DNA of 64,000 nucleotides from Veillonella sp. KGMB01456 (GTDB lineage Bacteria; Bacillota; Negativicutes; Veillonellales; Veillonellaceae): NCBI RefSeq assembly GCF_023051165.1, contig NZ_JALKIG010000011.1, positions 1 to 64,000 of the forward strand, read 5' to 3'. Shown piece by piece: positions 55,504 to 61,985 of this stretch (position 1 is its first letter; each line of letters starts with the position of its first letter). The notes under the pieces were generated by a model. It saw only the letters and a program-made list of their open reading frames with translations, ran no database searches and was not told where the DNA came from. The position numbers and the translations under genes were made by a program.

Positions 55504-56532
55504 ATGAATTCGACATACTTACAAATGATACGCGGGGAAGAAACGTCTCATTGCCCCGTATGGTTTATGCGGCAAGCAGGCCGCAGCCAAGCCGAATATC
55601 GCCGTATTAAGGAAAAATATTCCTTGTTCGAAATAACACAACAACCGGAGCTTTGCGCTTATATTACGCGCTTGCCCGTTGAAGAATATAATGTAGATGC
55701 TGCTATCTTGTATAAAGATATTATGACTCCTTTGGTGCCTATCGGGGTGGAGGTAGAGCTCAAGTCCGGCATTGGTCCGGTTATCGGCAATCCGATTCGC
55801 ACGGCGGAAGATATTGCCGCTATCGGCGCTCTCGATATGGCGGAGTCCTTGCCTCATGTGTTGGAAACAATTCGTATTCTGACGAAAGAGCAACTTAAGG
55901 TGCCGCTCATCGGTTTTGGCGGGGCCCCGTTTACTTTAGCCAGTTACATGCTGGAAGGGGGCCCTTCGAAGACGTATCAGAAAACGCGGCAAATGCTCGT
56001 GACGCGTCCTGATTTGTGGGATGCGTTGATGGAAAAATTGACAGCCATGAGCATTGTCTATTTAGGTGCGCAAATCGAAGCAGGTGCCGCCGCCATCCAG
56101 ATTTTTGATTCTTGGGTAGGTGCCGTGAGTGCGCGCGAATACGAAGCCCGCATTTATCCGTTTATGAAAGAGTTAATTACGGCCTTAAAGACTAAGTTCC
56201 CGACTACGCCAATCACCATGTTCGGCGTAGGGACGTATCACTTATTGCCGTTGTGGCGCCAATTGCCGGTTGATGTAATCGGCCTTGATTGGCGTTCGCC
56301 GATTGCCGATGCGAAAGCTATGGGGATTACGCAGGCGGTGCAGGGCAATTTGGATCCGGCCTATTTATTTGCGGATTGGCCGGTGATTCAGGGCGAAATC
56401 GATCGCATCTTGGCGGAAGGTAAGGAACATGGTCGTCATATTTTTAACCTGGGCCATGGGGTTGTGCCGGAAGCTAATCCGGATGTATTGAAGCGCATCG
56501 TGTCCTATGTGCATGAAGTGACGGCGCGATGA
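55504..56532 (+). CDS. hemE: Uroporphyrinogen decarboxylase
   Basis: A 342-residue enzyme making coproporphyrinogen III from uroporphyrinogen III. The substrate-binding motif is in PVWFMRQAGRSQAEYR, the Bacillus-like version with Ser where many have Tyr. ILYKDIMTPL carries the key Asp, and GFGGAPFTLASYML follows. The ATG at 55504 has AAAGGAAAG; the longer upstream frame does not. Its stop overlaps the next gene's ATG (ATGA-type), so it is coupled to the ferrochelatase gene. Confidence 0.95.
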   Translation: MNSTYLQMIRGEETSHCPVWFMRQAGRSQAEYRRIKEKYSLFEITQQPELCAYITRLPVEEYNVDAAILYKDIMTPLVPIGVEVELKSGIGPVIGNPIRTAEDIAAIGALDMAESLPHVLETIRILTKEQLKVPLIGFGGAPFTLASYMLEGGPSKTYQKTRQMLVTRPDLWDALMEKLTAMSIVYLGAQIEAGAAAIQIFDSWVGAVSAREYEARIYPFMKELITALKTKFPTTPITMFGVGTYHLLPLWRQLPVDVIGLDWRSPIADAKAMGITQAVQGNLDPAYLFADWPVIQGEIDRILAEGKEHGRHIFNLGHGVVPEANPDVLKRIVSYVHEVTAR

Positions 56533-57554
56533 GGGACGGAATGAAAGAGCGAATCGGGTTATTGGTGATGGATTACGGCACACCAACCGCTGAAGCCGAT
56601 TTGATGCCTTATTATACAAGCATTCGCCGCGGTTATGCACCGACGGAGGCGGAAGTAGCGGTTTTGAAAAAACGCTATGAAGCCATCGGCGGTTTGTCGC
56701 CCCTGGGGGCTTTAACCGAAGGGCAAGCGGAATTATTAGCTAAGCAGCTTAACGAGCATAGCGATGATGTAAGCTATGAATTATATATCGGCCATAAGCA
56801 TATGCCGCCATTTATTGAAGATGCGGTGACGGCCATGGGTGAAGCGGGTATCACGAAGGCGGTGGCTATTGTGATGGCGCCGTATTTTTCACTCTTTGCG
56901 ACGGCTTCCTATTTTGAACGAGCCAAACGACGGGCGGCTCGTTATCAAATGGAAATTCGGGAAGTGGCGGCCTGGAATGAAGAACCGGAGTTCCTGGCCT
57001 ATTGGCATCAGGCGTTGGAAACGACGCTGGCGGAAACCGTAGGCCTATTGCGTCGGACAGATTCATCAAATTCGTCGGACATAACGAATTCGGTTGAAAC
57101 AGCCATTCCGGCGGAAACAACAAATCCGGCTGAGGTCGGCGTAATCTTTACGGCCCACAGTTTGCCGTACCACGTAATTCACATGGGTGACACCTATCCG
57201 GAAGCTGTTCAAGCTACGGCTAAGCGCATTGCTGCATCCGTAGGTCTTAGGACTTATGAAATGGCTTGGCAAAGTGCCGGTGTACGCGGTGACTGGTTGA
57301 CGCCGGATGTGGCAACGGTGACTCGCAAAGTCGTGGCGAGAGATAATGTGAAAGCGGTTGTGTATGTACCTATCGGGTTCGTATGTGACCATTTGGAAAT
57401 ATTATATGATAATGATATTGCTTGTAGAGCTCTTTGCGATGAGCTTGGGGTTGCCTACAAGCGCGTACCGATGCCGAATACGGATGCGCTTTTTGTAAAA
57501 GCCATGGCGCAGGCGGTACGACATTTACCTTTAGAAGATGAGGTGACAGAATGA
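56529..57554 (+). CDS. cpfC: Coproporphyrin ferrochelatase
   Basis: A 341-residue ferrochelatase (HemH family). Iron/porphyrin-site residues are His in TAHSLPYHVIH and Glu in GFVCDHLEILYDND. In the Firmicute pathway it inserts iron into coproporphyrin III. An insert of about 30 residues, rich in Ser, Thr, Asn and Glu (nt 57042-57138), precedes the catalytic His strand. The ATG at 56529 overlaps hemE; ATG 56541, with GAGGGACGGA before it, is an alternative start. Stop overlaps cgoX by four bases. Confidence 0.92.
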   Translation: MRDGMKERIGLLVMDYGTPTAEADLMPYYTSIRRGYAPTEAEVAVLKKRYEAIGGLSPLGALTEGQAELLAKQLNEHSDDVSYELYIGHKHMPPFIEDAVTAMGEAGITKAVAIVMAPYFSLFATASYFERAKRRAARYQMEIREVAAWNEEPEFLAYWHQALETTLAETVGLLRRTDSSNSSDITNSVETAIPAETTNPAEVGVIFTAHSLPYHVIHMGDTYPEAVQATAKRIAASVGLRTYEMAWQSAGVRGDWLTPDVATVTRKVVARDNVKAVVYVPIGFVCDHLEILYDNDIACRALCDELGVAYKRVPMPNTDALFVKAMAQAVRHLPLEDEVTE

Positions 57555-58927
57555 GTCGAGTAGCGGTGATTGGCGGTGGTCTGACGGGCCTTTCGACGGC
57601 CTACTATTTGGGCCGAGCTAAGCCGGACTGGCAGATTGATGTGTTCGAAGAAGAACAGCGATTTGGCGGTAAAATTAAAACGAAACGTGTGGACGGTTAT
57701 GTAGTGGAAGTGGGGCCTGATTCCTATTTAGCCCGTAAGCAGGCTATGACGGATTTAATCAATGAATTGGGGCTGGGCGATACGCTGGTTACCAATGCTA
57801 CCGGTCAGGCTTTCATCTATGACAGAGGCAGTATGTTCCCTATACCGGGGGGCTCCATTGTAGGGATTCCTACAGAGTTTGTGCCTTTTGCCAAATCTAC
57901 TTTGTTGTCATGGTCCGGTAAAATCCGCGCTATGCAGGATATTTTCAAAAGCCCTTATCCGACGGATGGGGATGTGTCCATAGGCGATTTTTTCAAATAT
58001 CACTTGGGCAATGAAATGATGGATAAACTTATCGAGCCATTGTTGTCGGGGATTTACGGCGGCGATATTTATGAGTTGAGCCTCGATGCGACATTCCCGG
58101 AATTCCACAGTTTGGAGCGCAAACATGGCAATATGGTTAAAGGTATGTTGGCAGCGCGCAAGCAACGAGCCGCAACGAATGTAAAACCGAGCGGTCAATT
58201 CCGTCAGCTTACCGGTGGTTTGGAATCGATTATTGATGAATTGGTGGCGCAAATGCCGGCCAATGTAACGCTTCATAAGAGTACGCCTGTAACGTCTATT
58301 GAAAAAGTAAAAGACGGTTATGTCTTAGGCGGTACGGTGAAGACCCCTTACGAAGAAGTAGTTATTACCACCCCACCGCAGAGTTACAAAAAGTGGTTTG
58401 CGGATGATGCTCATTTTGGCGAATTAATGAATATGGACTTATCTACTTGTGCCATCGCCGTAATGGGTTTTGACCGCGCGACTTTTGATGCGCCGCTGGA
58501 TGGGACCGGTTTTGTAATTACCCGTAAGACGGATACACCGCTTACGGCTTGCACTTATATCACCGCTAAGTGGCCTCAGACGACACCGCAGGACAAAGTC
58601 GTATTGCGCGTGTTCATGGGCAAACCGGGGGATAATACGGTGCAGCAATTCGATGGTGAGGCTTTAAAAGAATTGGCTGTTAAGGAAATTCAGCGTATCA
58701 TGAAATTTAGCGCCAAACCATTATGGGTTGAACTGACTCGTCTCGATAAGAGCATGCCGCAGTATAAAGTGGGTCATCGCGATTTGGTAGCGCGCCTTAA
58801 GGACTACGCCGCTAAAGCGTATCCCGGCCTTCACATGATCGGTACGCCGTTTGATGGCGTGGGCATGCCGGATGGTGTGCGTCAGGCTCATGATTTGGTA
58901 CAACATTTGGTGAATGAAGATAACTAA
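57551..58927 (+). CDS. cgoX: Coproporphyrinogen III oxidase (CgoX/HemY type)
   Basis: A 458-residue FAD-dependent oxidase. FAD-binding segment VIGGGLTGLSTAYYLG and the following EEQRFGGKIKT are clear, and the C-terminal FAD loop is in HMIGTPFDGVGMPDGV. HemY-type enzymes in heme pathways with HemQ oxidise coproporphyrinogen to coproporphyrin, which is the likely role here. It overlaps the ferrochelatase stop, so the three heme genes form one tightly coupled unit. Its last codons are part of a tandem repeat that continues into the spacer. Confidence 0.93.
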   Translation: MSRVAVIGGGLTGLSTAYYLGRAKPDWQIDVFEEEQRFGGKIKTKRVDGYVVEVGPDSYLARKQAMTDLINELGLGDTLVTNATGQAFIYDRGSMFPIPGGSIVGIPTEFVPFAKSTLLSWSGKIRAMQDIFKSPYPTDGDVSIGDFFKYHLGNEMMDKLIEPLLSGIYGGDIYELSLDATFPEFHSLERKHGNMVKGMLAARKQRAATNVKPSGQFRQLTGGLESIIDELVAQMPANVTLHKSTPVTSIEKVKDGYVLGGTVKTPYEEVVITTPPQSYKKWFADDAHFGELMNMDLSTCAIAVMGFDRATFDAPLDGTGFVITRKTDTPLTACTYITAKWPQTTPQDKVVLRVFMGKPGDNTVQQFDGEALKELAVKEIQRIMKFSAKPLWVELTRLDKSMPQYKVGHRDLVARLKDYAAKAYPGLHMIGTPFDGVGMPDGVRQAHDLVQHLVNEDN

Positions 58928-58998
58928 CATTGTGTAAATGAAGATAAATAACATTTACAGAATGACAATACATACTATTTAGTGAATGAACATAAATA
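58903..58998 (+). repeat. Four 24-bp tandem repeats spanning the cgoX stop codon
   Basis: Exact 24-base steps at 58903, 58927, 58951 and 58975. Each has the form ACATT...GAATGAAGATAAATA, with the third and fourth more diverged. The first unit codes the last residues and stop of CgoX. Confidence 0.75.
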
Positions 58999-59022
58999 AT
59001 TTTTTAAAAGGAGGAATTTACA

Positions 59023-59811
59023 ATGAGTGAACAGCATATGGGACATCCCGGCGCTATGAGTCAGAACGACATGAGTGTTGATGAAAAAGCGGTTTTGACC
59101 TATGAAGGTTGGTTCAGTATTCACGCTACATACAAAATTAATTTTGAAAAATGGCAGTCCTGGGATACGGAACGTCAGATTAAAGCTTTAGCTGAATTCA
59201 AAGCATTTATCGCTGAATTGGAAGCCGGTCATGAAGCGGAAACTTCCAGCTATGCGTTGTACAATGTAGCGGGCGGCAAAGGGGACATCATGATTTGGTT
59301 CTTGCAGCCGACTTTGGAAGAAGTTACGGCGAAGGAAATTACCCTTCGTAAATTGGCTATCGGCGCCGTTTTGGAACCGACTGCTTCTTTCGTATCGGTT
59401 ATTGAAGTAAGCAACTACATGAAAACCGACATTAATCATCCGAAGGTTCAAGCTCGTTTGTACCCACATATTCCTCGTTTAAAATATATGTGCTTCTATC
59501 CAATGAGCAAACGCCGCAACTTAGAAGATAACTGGTACATGACGGACCGAGCGGAACGCGGTCGCATGATGCGTTCTCATGGTCAAATCGGTAAAAAATA
59601 CGAAGAAACGATTAAAGAGTTTACTACCGGCGCCTGTGGTCTCGATGATTGGGAATGGGGTATTACGCTCATGTCCGATGATGCGGTTCAGTTCAAAAAA
59701 ATCGTTAACGAAATGCGTTTTGATGAAGTAAGTGCCCGTTTCGGTATGTTCGGTCCGTTCACGGTAGGGACTTTACTTGACGAAGACCGTTTGGATACTT
59801 TGTTTGCTTAA
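59023..59811 (+). CDS. chdC: Coproheme decarboxylase (HemQ/ChdC)
   Basis: A 262-residue chlorite-dismutase-family protein of the HemQ type, oxidatively decarboxylating coproheme to heme b. The catalytic Tyr is in LKYMCFYPMSKRRNLEDN with the following WYM, and the proximal His is in MMRSHGQIGKKY (about 186). Strong AGGAGG before the ATG. Together with hemE, cpfC and cgoX it completes the coproporphyrin-dependent route. Codon bias is stronger than in the other heme genes. Confidence 0.94.
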   Translation: MSEQHMGHPGAMSQNDMSVDEKAVLTYEGWFSIHATYKINFEKWQSWDTERQIKALAEFKAFIAELEAGHEAETSSYALYNVAGGKGDIMIWFLQPTLEEVTAKEITLRKLAIGAVLEPTASFVSVIEVSNYMKTDINHPKVQARLYPHIPRLKYMCFYPMSKRRNLEDNWYMTDRAERGRMMRSHGQIGKKYEETIKEFTTGACGLDDWEWGITLMSDDAVQFKKIVNEMRFDEVSARFGMFGPFTVGTLLDEDRLDTLFA

Positions 59812-59839
59812 GAATTGTTTTAATAGGGAGCAATAGTGT

Positions 59840-61000
59840 ATGGGCTTTTTCAAGAAATATAAATCGAGTATCAGCCTGATTATTTTAGGCGGTTTAGTAT
59901 TTCTGTTCACTATTAAGTTTGATTCGGTACTGACTTCATTTAAAATTGGGCTGGATGCAGTCATGCCGTTGGTTTGGGGTGTGCTCATTGCGTTCGTCCT
60001 CAATATTATTGTGAAGCGCTTTGAGAAGATTTATTTTCCATCTGCCGAAAGCGGTTGGAAGCATAGTACCAGACGACCGGTTTGTGTTGTCTTGGCTATT
60101 TTTACCATATTGTTGGCTATTTTCCTCGTAGGCTACATGGCGATACCGCAACTCGTTCATTCCTTGGGCATTATTGTGCAGGCCTTGCCGGCTTTGTATC
60201 AGCAATCGTCTGAGTGGGTGAGTCGTTTTATTGAAAACACGCCGTATCTTTCGTCGTCCGGTGTCATGGATTCTATTCAATCGGATAAGACGGTGGAACA
60301 GTTGCGCCAAATTGGGGCGGATAGCGGTCGCTACATTGTAAAAACAATGAGTGACACCGTTGAAATGGTGTTTAACTTTGTTATCGGCTTAATTTTTGCC
60401 ATTTATGTATTGCTTGACAAAGAAGTGCTGCGCCGTCAGATGGGCCGCTTGGCCCGTGCTTACGGCAAAGACCATCATATTAAAAACATGGTTCACGTAT
60501 GGCGCACGGCCAGTCAGGTGTTCAGTAGTTTCTTTATCGGTCAGTTCCTCGATGCTTTAATTCTGGGCGTCATGGTCGGGGCCGGCCTTGCCGTATTATC
60601 CGTTCCTTATGCCATGACAATCGGCTGTGTAATCGGGCTTACCGCTTTGGTGCCGCTCTTGGGGGCGTATATCGGCGGCTTTATGGGCCTCGTGATGTTG
60701 TTATCGGTGAGTACCATGGATGCGTTAATTTTTATTATCGTCCTCGTGGTTATGCAACAGATTGAAGGCAATGTCATTTATCCGCGCATCGTGGGCAGTT
60801 CCGTAGGCTTACCGGGCATTTGGGTATTTGCCGCTATTACCATCGGCGGTACCTTGTACGGTGTGCCGGGCATTTTATTGAGCGTGCCGTTGGCAGCTAC
60901 CGTTTATAAATTGGTAAAAGAAGATGTGGACCAGCGTTTGGCTCATAAGGCATTTTCTTACAAGGCGACGGTAAAAAAAGTGGAAGACGAGGATAAGTAG
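59840..61000 (+). CDS. AI-2E family transporter
   Basis: A 386-residue membrane protein of the PerM/YdiK/AI-2E exporter family. Hydrophobic helices are at about 12-30, 35-57, 75-100 and five more in the C-terminal half. The family's late motif is seen in IEGNVIYPRIVGSSVGLPG and the flanking helices. TAGGGAG precedes the ATG. It follows chdC by 28 bases. Function within the family varies (export of small molecules or ion exchange); none can be chosen from sequence. Confidence 0.9.
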   Translation: MGFFKKYKSSISLIILGGLVFLFTIKFDSVLTSFKIGLDAVMPLVWGVLIAFVLNIIVKRFEKIYFPSAESGWKHSTRRPVCVVLAIFTILLAIFLVGYMAIPQLVHSLGIIVQALPALYQQSSEWVSRFIENTPYLSSSGVMDSIQSDKTVEQLRQIGADSGRYIVKTMSDTVEMVFNFVIGLIFAIYVLLDKEVLRRQMGRLARAYGKDHHIKNMVHVWRTASQVFSSFFIGQFLDALILGVMVGAGLAVLSVPYAMTIGCVIGLTALVPLLGAYIGGFMGLVMLLSVSTMDALIFIIVLVVMQQIEGNVIYPRIVGSSVGLPGIWVFAAITIGGTLYGVPGILLSVPLAATVYKLVKEDVDQRLAHKAFSYKATVKKVEDEDK

Positions 61001-61007
61001 ATTTTTA

Positions 61008-61037
61008 TTGAGTATGCCTGAGTAAACATGGTATACT
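61008..61037 (+). promoter_or_regulatory. Promoter of the PepSY gene
   Basis: TTGAGT (61008-61013) and TATACT (61032-61037), 18 bases apart. About 120 bases before the ATG. Confidence 0.5.
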
Positions 61038-61155
61038 TAAAGGACAATTGAAGTAATATGCAGGTTTAATCTTACATTATTAAAACGGAATATGTTGACT
61101 TTGACAGTTATTCAGATAGCATTAGGGGAAGCAGCATATTTTAGGAGGTTATTGT

Positions 61156-61782
61156 ATGAAAAAGAAGTCTTTTGCCGGTTTATTGGCCGGTGCTATGGCT
61201 GTAAGTGCTGTAGCGGTGGCTATGCCTCAAACGGTAGCAGCAGCGGATGTGAATCCGTCAATCAGAATGGAAGGATCCGTACAGTCCATGGTATTATCCA
61301 TGCGTCAAGTAGCCGGTGTGTTCTTGGCTAAGTATCCGAATTCGGCTGTTCACTCCATTACGTTAAAACCGGATCGCGGTCGCTTCTATTATGAAGTTAC
61401 CGGTTATACGCTCAAAAATACGTATACAATCCAAGTTGACGTAATTACGGGCAATGTTATTAAAGAAAAATCGGATAAAAAAGAAAAAGACATTCCGAAT
61501 AAAGTCTTCAATCCTAACAATGTTATTGATCCTAAGAAAGCTGAATCCATTGCTGTTGCCAACATCGGTGGCAATGCTATCAGTAAAGGTTGGAAATTGG
61601 AAGCTGATAACGGCAAAGTTCAATACGAAGTTACTATTTATCACAATGATGAAACAGACGGCTTAGTTCAACAGGGTGTAATCATCGACGCTGTGTCCGG
61701 TGATATTATTACCAGAACATTACCTGAGAAAGTAATCATCCCTGATGAAGAGGATGACGGTTTCATCTTGTGGGGTGAATAA
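61156..61782 (+). CDS. Secreted PepSY-domain protein
   Basis: A 208-residue exported protein. Signal peptide MKKKSFAGLLAGAMAVSAVA, cut likely after VAA-A (about 30). Two PepSY-like units follow: VFLAKYPNSAVHSITLKP with RGRFYYEVTGY (about 50-95), and ESIAVANIGG with GKVQYEVTIY (about 135-200), each ending in V-I-(T/D)-x-x-(T/S)-G-(N/D). Acidic C-terminus (DEEDDG). AGGAGG before the ATG. PepSY domains are thought to inhibit proteases or bind cell-surface partners. Single-gene unit with promoter and terminator. Confidence 0.85.
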   Translation: MKKKSFAGLLAGAMAVSAVAVAMPQTVAAADVNPSIRMEGSVQSMVLSMRQVAGVFLAKYPNSAVHSITLKPDRGRFYYEVTGYTLKNTYTIQVDVITGNVIKEKSDKKEKDIPNKVFNPNNVIDPKKAESIAVANIGGNAISKGWKLEADNGKVQYEVTIYHNDETDGLVQQGVIIDAVSGDIITRTLPEKVIIPDEEDDGFILWGE

Positions 61783-61797
61783 TAGTTATAAAGCTGA

Positions 61798-61831
61798 AAG
61801 TGCACATTGTATAATGTGCATTTTTCTTTTA
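61798..61831 (+). terminator. Terminator after the PepSY gene
   Basis: TGCACATT pairs with AATGTGCA around GTAT, followed by TTTTTCTTTT. Confidence 0.85.
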
Positions 61832-61840
61832 TATACCGCT

Positions 61841-61945
61841 TGTGGCTTTTATGATGGTCGTTTATGGCTTTTGCAATCAACGTTATGATTTTTACAATCG
61901 ACTTTATGGTGTTTGTAATCACCGTTTGCAGCGGCTTTATATTAG
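61841..61945 (+). repeat. 21-bp degenerate tandem repeats before the ABC transporter
   Basis: Units start at 61841, 61862, 61883 and 61904, pattern TTATG(G/A)(C/T)TTTT(G/A)CAATC; a decayed fifth begins at 61925. Confidence 0.65.
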
Positions 61946-61985
61946 CGGCATATTATTGTATTTATTGTTGTTTTAGGAGGCTTCT

